From NCBI RefSeq assembly GCF_000376885.1, contig NZ_AQXR01000009.1, positions 284,853-348,852 of the forward strand: 64,000 nt of DNA, given 5' to 3'. Within the stretch, counting starts at the first letter, position 1, and each line of letters starts with the position of its first letter. Below the pieces are notes generated by a model. It was given only the letters and a program-made list of their open reading frames with translations, was not told where the DNA came from and searched no databases. A program made the position numbers and the translations under genes. This document shows positions 46,710 through 56,038 of this stretch, in pieces. This DNA comes from Alloscardovia criceti DSM 17774. Lineage in GTDB: Bacteria; Actinomycetota; Actinomycetes; Actinomycetales; Bifidobacteriaceae.

Positions 46710-48956
46710 ATGGTGAATGTAAACGATTTAACCCTAGAAGAAAAGGCATCGTTAACCTCCGGTGGCGATGCATGGCATTTCCAAGCTGTGGAACGCGCCG
46801 GCGTACCAGGCTACATGCTGACGGATGGTCCTCACGGATTGCGTAAGGAAGACTCGGAAACGGCTGCCTTGGATATGAAAAATACCGTACCAGCAACCTG
46901 CTTCCCACCAGCTGCGGGCATGTCCAGCTCGTGGAATCCTGAACTCGTCCGCGAAGTCGGCGTGGCCATGGGCGAGGAGTGCGTACAGGAAGACGTAGCC
47001 GTCATCCTTGGCCCAGGCGTAAACATTAAGCGCAATCCTTTGGGTGGACGCTCCTTCGAATACTGGTCCGAAGATCCTTATCTGGCCGGTCATGAAGCCA
47101 TTGGCATCGTCGAAGGCGTGCAGTCCCAGGGTGTGGGGACCTCCCTGAAGCACTTCGCAGCAAACAATCAGGAAACCGATCGCCTGCGCATTAATGCGCG
47201 CATTTCTGAGCGTGCATTGCGTGAGATTTACCTGCCAGCCTTCGAGCACATTGTGAAAACCGCACAGCCATGGACTATTATGTGCGCATACAATCAGCTC
47301 AACGGCGCATTCGGCTCCGAAAATAAGTGGCTCCTCACCGATGTATTGCGCAAGGAATGGGGCTTCGAAGGCATCGTCATGAGCGACTGGGGCGCTGTGC
47401 ACGACCGTGTGGCATCTCTCAACGCCGGTCTGAATCTCGAAATGCCACCAAGCTTTACCGATGATGAAATCGTCGTAGCCGTGAAAGACGGTCGTGTGAA
47501 GCAGGAGCAGCTCGATGCTATGGCTCAGGGCATGCTCGACCTTGTGGCGAAGGCTCAGGAAGCCATGGAGCGTGAAGGCTTTGTCTTCGACAAGGATGCA
47601 CATCACGCCGTCGCACGCCGCGCAGCTCAAGAATCCATCGTTATGCTCAAGAACGAAGACGCGCTGTTGCCACTGGCTGCAGACACCAAGCTGGCCGTTA
47701 TCGGCGAATTCGCGCGCACACCACGCTACCAGGGTGGCGGTTCCTCTCATATCAACCCTACGAAGATGACCTCCTTCGTGGATGCTTTGGACGAGCGTGG
47801 CGCAAACTACACCTTCGTGCCGGGCTTTACCTTGGACCGTGCCGAGCAGACGGAAGAATTGACGGCTCAAGCCGTGCTCGCTGCTGAGGATGCGGATGTG
47901 GTACTCATGTACCTCGGGCTGCCGGAAGAGGAAGAATCCGAAGGCTTCGACCGTACGCATTTGGACTTGCCTGCTAAGCAGCTCAAATTGCTGGAAACCG
48001 TGGCAGATGCAAATCCACATGTCATCGTGGCACTGTCGAATGGTTCTGCCGTACAGATGAACCCTTGGCAAGACGATGCTGAGGCTATTTTGGAAACCTG
48101 GTTGCTCGGCCAGGCGGGCGGAAGTGCTGTGTCGGATATCATCTTCGGCGATGCCAATCCGTCCGGTAAGCTCGCACAATCCTTCCCATTGGATATCAAG
48201 GATGACCCTTCTATGGTGAACTGGCCTGGTGGCGACCGCGTGGTCGACTACGGCGAAGGTGTATTCGTGGGATACCGCTACTATGACAGCTTCGACGTAG
48301 ACGTGGCTTATCCATTCGGCTTCGGTTTAAGCTACTCCACCTTCGATATTTCTGGTGTGAGCGTGGAGGCTACGGGCAACACCTCTGCTCGTGTGCGTGC
48401 GTTGGTGACCAACACCTCCGATGTGGACGGTGCTGAGGTTGTACAGGTTTACGTCAACCCTGCGGATACCACGCCTGTGGAGCGCCCAGTACACGAGTTG
48501 AAGGGCTTTAAGAAGGTCTTCCTCAAGGCGGGCGAGTCTACTTCTGTAGAGTTCGAGCTGGATACGCGTGCCTTTGCCTACTGGTCTGAGAAAGACCATA
48601 CATGGCGCGTCGTCGCCGGCGAATACGGTGTAGAAGTAGCAACATCCTCACGCGACATCGTTTCACGTGAAACCGTGGAGCTCCAGGGTGATGACTTCTA
48701 TGCAGAGCTCAACGAATGGTCCAATTTCGGCGAGTTCAAGGCTGACCCATACGGTAGCGTGGCCGTGCAGCACATGCTAGACAAGGGTAGGGCCGGTGAG
48801 CTCCCAGCCATTCCGGAGGATAATGTGGCCGTGCAGATCTTTATGGATACCATGCCAATTAATTCCATGCCAGTCCTCTTCGGCAAGGACGGAAGGCGTT
48901 TGACACAGTTCTTGCTCGATGAGTATGCGGCTGAGCGTGCACAAGCTCAGAACTAG
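46710..48956 (+). CDS. Beta-glucosidase-type enzyme, glycoside hydrolase family 3
   Basis: A 748-residue cytoplasmic enzyme. The TIM-barrel domain carries LTDGPHGLR, NIKRNPLGGRSFEYWSEDP and KHFAANNQE; the nucleophile is Asp226 in VMSDWGA. The second alpha/beta domain (about 310-560) should supply the acid/base Glu, and a fibronectin-III-like domain ends the protein (VQVYVNPADT onward). Family members cleave terminal beta-glucose, and some beta-xylose or beta-galactose. ATG 46710 with GGAGA at six bases is preferred to 46698. With GH30 and GH42 it would complete breakdown of a beta-linked oligosaccharide. Confidence 0.93.
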   Translation: MVNVNDLTLEEKASLTSGGDAWHFQAVERAGVPGYMLTDGPHGLRKEDSETAALDMKNTVPATCFPPAAGMSSSWNPELVREVGVAMGEECVQEDVAVILGPGVNIKRNPLGGRSFEYWSEDPYLAGHEAIGIVEGVQSQGVGTSLKHFAANNQETDRLRINARISERALREIYLPAFEHIVKTAQPWTIMCAYNQLNGAFGSENKWLLTDVLRKEWGFEGIVMSDWGAVHDRVASLNAGLNLEMPPSFTDDEIVVAVKDGRVKQEQLDAMAQGMLDLVAKAQEAMEREGFVFDKDAHHAVARRAAQESIVMLKNEDALLPLAADTKLAVIGEFARTPRYQGGGSSHINPTKMTSFVDALDERGANYTFVPGFTLDRAEQTEELTAQAVLAAEDADVVLMYLGLPEEEESEGFDRTHLDLPAKQLKLLETVADANPHVIVALSNGSAVQMNPWQDDAEAILETWLLGQAGGSAVSDIIFGDANPSGKLAQSFPLDIKDDPSMVNWPGGDRVVDYGEGVFVGYRYYDSFDVDVAYPFGFGLSYSTFDISGVSVEATGNTSARVRALVTNTSDVDGAEVVQVYVNPADTTPVERPVHELKGFKKVFLKAGESTSVEFELDTRAFAYWSEKDHTWRVVAGEYGVEVATSSRDIVSRETVELQGDDFYAELNEWSNFGEFKADPYGSVAVQHMLDKGRAGELPAIPEDNVAVQIFMDTMPINSMPVLFGKDGRRLTQFLLDEYAAERAQAQN

Positions 48957-48986
48957 CAGGCACATTAAGTTCTCCAGCTAGTCGCG

Positions 48987-49032
48987 AAGGCATTCTCGCA
49001 CGGGTTTCCAACTCGGGGGAGGATGCCTTTTT
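48987..49032 (+). terminator. Terminator after the GH3 gene
   Basis: AAGGCAT pairs with ATGCCTT, which continues into TTTTTC. Confidence 0.65.
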
Positions 49033-49250
49033 CGTGCCTGTGTACCGGTTTTTGTTGCAAGAACAAAGCAGTCATGAGAAAGTGTAATGTTTTTGCATAA
49101 AACGCATAAAGTTTTCTGAGTACTTTTCAGGTTAGAATAGCCCTAAGGAGCAAGTGTTCAAGGTTGACTATTTACTTGCCGTTATGCCTCCAAGGTGTGA
49201 GGGAGTTTGTGAGATGCATGGGCTACTTGCTGAAAGAGAAAGGAAAGACC

Positions 49251-52200
49251 ATGCTTTGTCCAAAGTGTGGCGCAGAAGCCCGCGAGGGTGACCAAATCTG
49301 TGCAAACTGTGGCAATCCATTGCCTATAAACGCGGGGAATGCTGAGAATTCTTCGTCGACACCGCCTGTGGTAGCAACACCGCCGGTAGTAGCCACGCCG
49401 CCAGCCGTTGGAAATGCTACTATGAGTGCTTCCGCGAATCGTACTGCTGAGATTCCGCCGATGGATGCTACTACTCCACATAATCACACACAATCCATGC
49501 CGCCTGTTGCCGATAATCAGGCGGCATTTTCATATCCTCAGGCAGGTAATGCTGGAAATAATGAGGGTATGGGCGCAGAGGCAGCTTCGGCGAATCCGCC
49601 TATTTTCGTGCCTCCTGTGCAATCGACTGCTCAGCCGTCTGCACAGGCTCCTGCGGGCGGGGCTATGCCGCAGCCGGGTATGCCAGGTGCTCCGGGTGCT
49701 TCTCAAGGCGGGCAAGCTACGCCTTCGCCCTTTGTCACTATGATTCCAGATAATTTGGAAGAAGATATCAACAAACTCGGCCAAGAAGCAGCGAAGCCAC
49801 ACGTATGGCAAACGGCGCTGATAACGCTGGGCATAGGTGTGGGTAGCGCCCTTGTTTTGGCCCTGATTTCAGCGCTCACCTTGATGGGCGGGCTCGGTGA
49901 TATCGCCGATGAGCTGCCAATGATTTCCGGCACCTCATCCATGTCTGAAATTCTGGGTGCAGATGGCAATGCCAATATTCTACAGGCCCTCATGTCTGCT
50001 CTTGTCATGGGCGCCTCGGGATCCTTCAGCATGAGCGGATTTGGCGCTTCCATGTACATGTGGATGCCGATTTCATTGTCTGGTGTGGCATTGGCACTGG
50101 GTTGTGCCTTCGGCGCGTACCAAGGCGCGCGCAAGTATGCTATGAAATTTAGGTGGTTGGGCGTTGCTAGCTCTTTGGCCGTGGGCTTCGGTGCTGGTAT
50201 CGTCTACGTGATTTTTGGTTTGCTGTCTCGTGTGTCCAGCGAGTACTACCAAATTTCCGGCCTGACTGTACGCACCTTCTTCCTGCCACTGATTATCGCG
50301 GCTCTCGGATCTTTGTGTGGCTTCTATCTCGCGGAGTTTGCTCCGCAAGGAAGTAACGTCTTTACTGCGGCATGGAATTGGATGCGTAGCAGCCGTGGCT
50401 TTGTGCGCACAACGGCTGAGATTACCGTGATTTACGCGGCCTTTGGCATCGTTTTGGCGGTAATTTTCATCGTGTTATACGCCATTGGTGCCGGAGAGCT
50501 GGGCGCAATTGGTCTGTTGCCAACCTTCTTGCCTATGCTATCGGCGGCATTGCTTGCCGTATTTTCCTTCGGCTCGCTGACCTCAAGTATATCTCAAAGT
50601 AGCTCAGCATCCGTATCGTTGTTTAACTCTGCGCTCATGAGCCAGGATGGCATGTGGATTTTGTGGATTGGTGCCTTGCTCTTCCTTGTGGTCACCTTCT
50701 ACATTGCACTGCGTCTGGCGGCGCGCAATATGTATGACACCGCATATGTGGGCTGGGAGCATATCTGGAAGGCGCCGGTGGCTGTGGCGGCTATCTGGAT
50801 TATCAGCTCCGTCCTCTTCTTTACGATTGGCGCTGGCGGTGGCGGCGGTACAGCTGGCATGGTCGTGGGCATGACCTTTGGCGTCTCCTTCTGGTCCTTC
50901 CTCCTCGCAGCTATCTGGACCGTCGTTATCGAGGCATTGGCACGTACTGTGGGACCTACCGTCATCGCATCTGCGCCAGGATTGTGGAAATTCCTCGCGG
51001 GTGGCACCGTGGTCGTAGGCGCAGCGGCGGCCGGTGCTACTGCGGCGGCTGCTACCCTGCCAAATCAGGGCGGGGATAATACGCAAACCACACAATTCTC
51101 CCAGGTTAACGCACAGGGAAATAACGCACCTCAGCAATCGGGAATCGATACAACCGTTATATCGGATCCATCGGCAGAGCACACGGGCTCGGGCGCTACA
51201 CCTGCGGCAGTGGTCGGTGGATTAGCTGCAGACTCAGCTCTGGGTGCTAATACGACTTCGGCTCAAGCTACTCCATCAACGGGCGCACCATCTCAAGCGC
51301 CAATGCCAGCTCCGGGCGTAGCTGCGAATATGTCCGCACAAGCAACGCCAAACGGGACACCAAACGCAGCGCCAACGCCTGCTCCAGGTGTGGCACCTGC
51401 AGCCGCTCAATCCAAGCCGATGAACAAAAAGACCAAGTCCATCATCATCCTCATCGTAGCAATTGCGGGCCTGCTTGCTCTCCTCGGCATCGGCTACGGC
51501 GTGCTGAGCAATACGGTGTTTAGCCCGAAGGGAGTCGTGGATAGTTACATGTCTGCCCTTGCTTCTGGCGATTATGACAAGGCAAACGAGATCGCGGATC
51601 CGCAGGTAAACTCCTCCCAGCGCGCTCTGCTAACCCAGGCTGCTGCGAAGGGCGAAAATGCCACGATTTCAAATGTGCACGTCAGCGATGTAAAAACAAA
51701 TTCCAACGGTACCGCCACCGCGCACTACACCTACAGCTTGGATGGCAGTTCTTACGAAGGTACGCTCAATCTGGTCACCTCCGGCTCGAAGTTCCTGATT
51801 TTCAAGAACTGGGCCATTAGTGAGCCTCTCGTGCAAGAGCTAAACGTTTCAGCTTCGGGTGGTATTGAGTCGGTGACCGTCAACGGTGTCACCGTGGATT
51901 CCTCAAATGCCATCGATACGAGCATGGGCTACATGACTTTCAAAGTGTATCCAGGAAAGTACACGGTTTCCATCCCAGAAACCAAGTTCTTCACCGCACA
52001 GGACGATACCGTAACCGTGTCCACGGATTATGCGGCAACGGCAGATTTGAGCGTTACCGCCACGGATGCGTTGAAGGAAGCCATCAATCAAGCCATTAAG
52101 GACAAGATTGACGAATGTGTGAAGTCTACCGAGGCAGATCCGGAAGGCTGCCCATTTAGCTTCTACACGTACAATTCGAGCAATTACCGCAACTTCGTCT

Positions 52201-52412
52201 GGTCCGTATCCAAGTATCCAACGGTCAGTAGCATCTACCCGGGATACGACGAATTCAGCACAGACTACAACGGTAAAGTCAATCTCACTTACGAATACAA
52301 GGGATTCTTCAACGATGACTGGACGTCCACGGAAACGAGCGATACCTTCTATGCCAGTGGAACCTACGAAATCGATGGAGACACCGTAACTGTGGAGTTG
52401 TCAGATTACTAA
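49251..52412 (+). CDS. Zinc-ribbon polytopic membrane protein with extracellular C-terminal domain
   Basis: A 1,053-residue protein of unknown function. Residues 1-25 form a zinc ribbon with Cys3, Cys6, Cys17 and Cys20. A Pro/Ala/Gln-rich linker runs to about 165. About ten membrane segments lie between 186 and 600. A second Pro/Ala/Thr linker follows, then one membrane helix (about 730-752, IIILIVAIAGLLALLGIGYG), and an extracellular part to the end that starts VVDSYMSALASGDYDKANE, a stretch resembling the TcaA/YvbJ family of zinc-ribbon membrane proteins. The last 110 residues contain two Cys. The start at 49251 follows AAAGGAAAG and gives the ribbon at the N-terminus. It stands alone between terminators. 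An envelope-stress or wall-homeostasis role is an inference from TcaA relatives. Confidence 0.75.
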   Translation: MLCPKCGAEAREGDQICANCGNPLPINAGNAENSSSTPPVVATPPVVATPPAVGNATMSASANRTAEIPPMDATTPHNHTQSMPPVADNQAAFSYPQAGNAGNNEGMGAEAASANPPIFVPPVQSTAQPSAQAPAGGAMPQPGMPGAPGASQGGQATPSPFVTMIPDNLEEDINKLGQEAAKPHVWQTALITLGIGVGSALVLALISALTLMGGLGDIADELPMISGTSSMSEILGADGNANILQALMSALVMGASGSFSMSGFGASMYMWMPISLSGVALALGCAFGAYQGARKYAMKFRWLGVASSLAVGFGAGIVYVIFGLLSRVSSEYYQISGLTVRTFFLPLIIAALGSLCGFYLAEFAPQGSNVFTAAWNWMRSSRGFVRTTAEITVIYAAFGIVLAVIFIVLYAIGAGELGAIGLLPTFLPMLSAALLAVFSFGSLTSSISQSSSASVSLFNSALMSQDGMWILWIGALLFLVVTFYIALRLAARNMYDTAYVGWEHIWKAPVAVAAIWIISSVLFFTIGAGGGGGTAGMVVGMTFGVSFWSFLLAAIWTVVIEALARTVGPTVIASAPGLWKFLAGGTVVVGAAAAGATAAAATLPNQGGDNTQTTQFSQVNAQGNNAPQQSGIDTTVISDPSAEHTGSGATPAAVVGGLAADSALGANTTSAQATPSTGAPSQAPMPAPGVAANMSAQATPNGTPNAAPTPAPGVAPAAAQSKPMNKKTKSIIILIVAIAGLLALLGIGYGVLSNTVFSPKGVVDSYMSALASGDYDKANEIADPQVNSSQRALLTQAAAKGENATISNVHVSDVKTNSNGTATAHYTYSLDGSSYEGTLNLVTSGSKFLIFKNWAISEPLVQELNVSASGGIESVTVNGVTVDSSNAIDTSMGYMTFKVYPGKYTVSIPETKFFTAQDDTVTVSTDYAATADLSVTATDALKEAINQAIKDKIDECVKSTEADPEGCPFSFYTYNSSNYRNFVWSVSKYPTVSSIYPGYDEFSTDYNGKVNLTYEYKGFFNDDWTSTETSDTFYASGTYEIDGDTVTVELSDY

Positions 52413-52443
52413 ACACTAGTCTCCGCAATTCTTCCCTCCACAC

Positions 52444-52477
52444 ATCTGCCTCGTGCTTCTATCGGCACGGGGCAGAT
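52444..52477 (+). terminator. Terminator after the zinc-ribbon protein gene
   Basis: ATCTGCCTCGTGC pairs with GCACGGGGCAGAT (one mismatch) and is followed by TTTTTCT. Confidence 0.85.
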
Positions 52478-52594
52478 TTTTCTATCTGAAATTCAAAAAT
52501 CCATTCAGGATAAAATAATTACGCCATTAGTACAGCACCACAAGCTAAACTAATCAACGTAAAACAGTGTGTTGGGCTGAAAATTGGAGAGTTC

Positions 52595-54103
52595 ATGACG
52601 GACGAAGAATCATTGCGCGAGGCGCAGATGCAGAAGCGGTTAGCGGGCGAAGAGTCTGCGCCGGTGAGCACGGCAGATACGGATGAACCTGTAGAACTTC
52701 ACGTCGTAGATGCCGCCCATGACGGCCTCAAACGCCGCATGACCTCTCGCCATCTCACCATGATCTCCCTCGGCGGTGTCATCGGCACAGGCTTGTTTGT
52801 CAGCTCTGGCGAAACCATCCATGCCGCAGGTCCCCTTGGCGCCATCCTCGCTTACGCAGCAGGCTCTCTGCTCGTCTACTGCGTCATGCTCTGCCTCGGC
52901 GAACTATCCGTGGCCATGCCATTCGCCGGCAGCTTCCACCTCTACGCCAAAAAATTCATCGGTCCCGGCACGGCATTCACTGTCGCCATCCTGTACTGGC
53001 TGAACTGGGCGGTCGCGCTCGCCTCGGAATTCACCGCAGCAGGCATGCTCATGAAATTCTGGTTCCCGCATTCACCGACCTGGATATGGTCTGCACTGTT
53101 TATGATTGCAGTATTTGCGCTGAACCTCATGAGCGTCAGGCTGTATGGAGAGTCCGAATTCTGGTTTTCCAGCATCAAAGTCGTGGCAATTACCGCGTTC
53201 ATCGTCATCGGCGCGGCGGCAATTGTCGGCATTGTGCCTATGGCGTCCTCTACCACGGGCGTAGAAGGAGCGCCATGGCTGAGCAACTTCTACATCGACG
53301 GCTGGTTCCCAACGGGCATTTTGCCTATCTTCTCCACGCTGTTGACCGTAATTTTCGCCTTCTCTGGCACGGAAGTTGTGGGTGTGGCTGCGGGCGAAAC
53401 CAAGGACCCAAGCAAGGCCATCCCGAAGGCTGTGCATACCACCGTTTTCCGTCTGGTGATTTTCTTCATTGGCTCCATCGGCGTCATGGCGGCGCTGATT
53501 CCATGGCATATGTCTGGCGTCAGCACGTCGCCCTTCGTGCTCGTGTTCCAGTCGATTGGCATCCCATACGCAGCCGACATCATGAACTTCGTCGTGCTCA
53601 CCGCTGTGCTGTCCGCCGCGAACTCAGGCCTGTATGTCTGCGCACGCATGGTGTGGTCGCTTGCCAAGGAGGACATGATTAGCCCACGACTTGCTCGCAC
53701 GAACTTCCATGGCGTACCCGTTTACGCCGTGTTTATTTCCATGGCAGGTAGCATGCTGTGCTTGCTCACTTCCGTGTTTGCGGCGGATACCGTGTATTTG
53801 GCACTCGTGGCCGTGTCCGGGTTAGCGACCCTCGTGGTGTGGGGCGCTATCGTTGTATGTCAGATACTTTTTAGGCGGTCTCTAGAACGCGAGGGGAAGA
53901 GCGCGGACAGTTTGGCCTATAAGGTGCCGGCGTATCCGTTTATTCCGGTGCTTGCTCTGATTATGACGGCTTTGGTGCTAGTGCTGATTTTGTTTGACGC
54001 TGCTCAGAGGACGACTTTGCTGTATATGATTCCGTTTACCGCTTTGTGCTATGCATGGTATTACGCGCGTGCTTGGTGGAAGGGGCGGAAGGCGGAAGAG
54101 TAG
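52595..54103 (+). CDS. Amino acid permease (APC superfamily, AAT family)
   Basis: A 502-residue protein with a 50-residue acidic N-terminus and 12 predicted segments. The first segment reads MISLGGVIGTGLFVSSGETI and the sixth FSGTEVVGVAAGETKDPSKA. The stretch AMPFAGSFHLYAKKFIGPG resembles lysine/arginine or S-methylmethionine permeases (LysP, MmuP); this is weak evidence for the substrate. GGAGAG precedes the ATG at 52595. It is the third AAT-type permease in the window, and none sits beside biosynthetic genes. Confidence 0.9.
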   Translation: MTDEESLREAQMQKRLAGEESAPVSTADTDEPVELHVVDAAHDGLKRRMTSRHLTMISLGGVIGTGLFVSSGETIHAAGPLGAILAYAAGSLLVYCVMLCLGELSVAMPFAGSFHLYAKKFIGPGTAFTVAILYWLNWAVALASEFTAAGMLMKFWFPHSPTWIWSALFMIAVFALNLMSVRLYGESEFWFSSIKVVAITAFIVIGAAAIVGIVPMASSTTGVEGAPWLSNFYIDGWFPTGILPIFSTLLTVIFAFSGTEVVGVAAGETKDPSKAIPKAVHTTVFRLVIFFIGSIGVMAALIPWHMSGVSTSPFVLVFQSIGIPYAADIMNFVVLTAVLSAANSGLYVCARMVWSLAKEDMISPRLARTNFHGVPVYAVFISMAGSMLCLLTSVFAADTVYLALVAVSGLATLVVWGAIVVCQILFRRSLEREGKSADSLAYKVPAYPFIPVLALIMTALVLVLILFDAAQRTTLLYMIPFTALCYAWYYARAWWKGRKAEE

Positions 54104-54136
54104 AAAGGTCCGCCTACTTCGCAGCCCTTTTTCTAT

Positions 54137-54170
54137 CTTGGGTTTACTTTGGTGTCAAAGTAAACCCAAG
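54137..54170 (+). terminator. Terminator after the amino acid permease
   Basis: A perfect 15-bp stem (CTTGGGTTTACTTTG and its complement) with a four-base loop is followed by AATTTTGTTCTTTCTC. Confidence 0.85.
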
Positions 54171-54235
54171 AATTTTGTTCTTTCTCTGAAGACGGAATAA
54201 CCCCTCAATTTTGCTTTCACGGCCTTGTAAGTAAT

Positions 54236-54269
54236 GAAGAAGGCTCCCAACCTCTTGGGAGCCTTCTTC
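54236..54269 (-). terminator. Terminator of tRNA-Ser
   Basis: A perfect 15-bp stem GAAGAAGGCTCCCAA/TTGGGAGCCTTCTTC with a four-base loop lies five bases past the 3' end of the tRNA gene on the minus strand. Confidence 0.8.
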
Positions 54270-54273
54270 AAAC

Positions 54274-54361
54274 TGGCGGAGAATACGAGATTCGAACTCG
54301 TGAGGGCGTGAACCCAACACGCTTTCCAAGCGTGCGCCATAGACCACTAGGCGAATTCTCC
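54274..54361 (-). tRNA. tRNA-Ser (anticodon GGA)
   Basis: Read on the minus strand, the acceptor arm is GGAGAAT paired with ATTCTCC, and CCA is encoded. The anticodon stem-loop is ACGC-TTGGAAA-GCGT, giving anticodon GGA (codons UCC, UCU). The long variable arm and the GAGTTCGAATCTC T-arm mark a class II serine tRNA. No integrase or phage-like remnant lies beside it. Confidence 0.97.
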
Positions 54362-54567
54362 ATTTTGATTTATTGCTGTCTATGAGATCAAAAGAGCAAT
54401 TAGACAACAGAAAAAAATTATAGCATAAAACTGTGGACAGTAAACCCCAGCGTGGCGAATTTTAAAGAAGTCAAAAATTCTTTCAAAACAACGATATATT
54501 CTAGCCGAAACAGTTACTTGCCACGGCATGCAACACTTCGTACAGTTCGTATTCAGCGAGGCTCCAG

Positions 54568-54573
54568 TATACT
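54568..54573 (+). promoter_or_regulatory. Putative -10 box of a leaderless transcript
   Basis: TATACT ends seven bases before the ATG at 54581, placing the expected start of transcription at the start codon. There is no Shine-Dalgarno. No good -35 box was seen. The same TATACT-N7-ATG layout recurs at 59656. Confidence 0.4.
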
Positions 54574-54580
54574 TTCCCAT

Positions 54581-55927
54581 ATGAACCTTAAGAACATACT
54601 AAGGCGTATGGTCCCTGTGTCCAATAGCTCTTTCCATGCAAGGCTGAATGGCTTAGAACAGAAGATTAACAACATTAACGCCGACAATCAGACGCTGATC
54701 CAATTTGCAGAGAAGCAAGAGCAGCAGAGTCGCTTAATTGCCTCGCTGACATCGCAACTTTTGGGCATGGATGTTCCTGCCTATTATCTGGTATGCGAAG
54801 CAGGTTATCCAAATTATGGAGACGAATTGATCGCGCGCGAATGGTTGCGATATCTGCTCCAAGTACATCCTGAAATCCCTATTTATTTGGATTGTGCTCG
54901 GCCGGGTCCTTCCATGGCAATCCTCGGCAAGGAGCATCCTCGCGTGCGTGTGGTGGATACGATTTCGCGCTTAACGGTAGAAAATGAGCACGTGGAGGGC
55001 GCGGGCAATGTACAGGATGTGGGTCAGTTCGTCTCGCAAGCGTTGACGGATGATGGCGTAGCTGCGCGCTATGCATCAGGCATCCAGATTTTGCGCGAGA
55101 AAATCCGCAGTGTGCATTTTGTGGGTGGCGGCTATATGAATGGACGTTGGTATGCCAACCTCGCACGTCTGGAATTAGGCCGTTGGGCGGCAGATAGAGG
55201 CATTCCTGCCATAGCCACGGGTGTGGGGCTCATGCCGTTGGATGCGACGTCTACGCAGTACGTTCAAGAGTTGCTTCCTTATTTCGATACGTTTACGGTA
55301 CGAGATGAAGATACTGTGGGCGCTGTAAACGTGGAATCTGGTGAAAATACGTGCGAAAAGCAAGTAATGCTAGCACCCGATGATTGCTTCGTAAACGGTT
55401 TAGAAGGCTGCTATTCTGAGGAAATAGAATTCCCTCGCATTATGGTGTACGTTCAATCCGATTTAGTCAGTGACCAGGAGAAACTTATCAGCCATGTGGT
55501 TGGAACAGTAAAAGCATGGCAAGAATCTGATGGCGAGCCAATCGGTGTGATTGAGTGCAACCCCTATATCGACTATCCGATTGTAGAAGCGCTTGAAGAA
55601 GCCGGTTGCGCCGTGCAGTTCTATCCTTTGGCGTATCTGTTGAATGTTGGATTCCCCGCCGCGCAAGGACAGCGATGGCTGACCACGCGATATCATCCGC
55701 ATATTTTGGCGGCCGCAAAAGGGTGTGAAGGCTCGTATATTTCCGTGGATAAGGAGTACTACAGCACGAAGCACAATGCGGTGCTCCGCATGGGCTCGCA
55801 TTGGACTCAATCGGTTATCGGTGAAGGCGTAGTAGAGCCGGGGCCAGGATTTGATAATCCACAGCTGCCACAGCTGTACTCGGAGCAGATTAGAGCATCC
55901 GTTGCGCATATCTATGGTGAAAAATAG
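54581..55927 (+). CDS. Polysaccharide pyruvyl transferase family protein
   Basis: A 448-residue protein. The first 75 residues include a probable short coiled coil (LEQKINNINADNQTLIQFAE). The transferase domain starts near 85 with GYPNYGDELIAREWLRYLL and continues with VHFVGGGYMNGRW, TVRDEDT and TTRYHPHILAA, the ordered motifs of the family. Members transfer ketal pyruvate from phosphoenolpyruvate to sugars of wall or capsular polymers. The longest frame begins at 54452; I prefer the ATG at 54581, since the earlier part is basic and lacks a ribosome site, but this is uncertain. It opens a scattered group of surface-glycan genes. Confidence 0.82.
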   Translation: MNLKNILRRMVPVSNSSFHARLNGLEQKINNINADNQTLIQFAEKQEQQSRLIASLTSQLLGMDVPAYYLVCEAGYPNYGDELIAREWLRYLLQVHPEIPIYLDCARPGPSMAILGKEHPRVRVVDTISRLTVENEHVEGAGNVQDVGQFVSQALTDDGVAARYASGIQILREKIRSVHFVGGGYMNGRWYANLARLELGRWAADRGIPAIATGVGLMPLDATSTQYVQELLPYFDTFTVRDEDTVGAVNVESGENTCEKQVMLAPDDCFVNGLEGCYSEEIEFPRIMVYVQSDLVSDQEKLISHVVGTVKAWQESDGEPIGVIECNPYIDYPIVEALEEAGCAVQFYPLAYLLNVGFPAAQGQRWLTTRYHPHILAAAKGCEGSYISVDKEYYSTKHNAVLRMGSHWTQSVIGEGVVEPGPGFDNPQLPQLYSEQIRASVAHIYGEK

Positions 55928-55946
55928 TTCATAGTTTTGCACCTGA

Positions 55947-55989
55947 AAATGAAGCTCCCTATGCACAATTCGCATAGGGAGCTTCATTT
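55947..55989. terminator. Bidirectional terminator between convergent glycan genes
   Basis: A perfect 18-bp stem (AAATGAAGCTCCCTATGC and its complement) with a seven-base loop separates the pyruvyl transferase and uridylyltransferase genes. Confidence 0.92.
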
Positions 55990-56038
55990 AGTAGTCTAGG
56001 GAAGCAGGGTAGGCGGTGAACACCTATCTCACAGCAAA

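Noticed and set aside
46752..48179. A 475-codon minus-strand frame across the GH3 gene
   Set aside because: It lies wholly within a gene with clear catalytic motifs and has His/Cys-rich composition typical of an antisense frame.
54274..54361. tRNA-Ser as an attachment site of an integrated element
   Set aside because: No integrase or duplicated tRNA end lies nearby, and the flanking genes look like ordinary chromosome.
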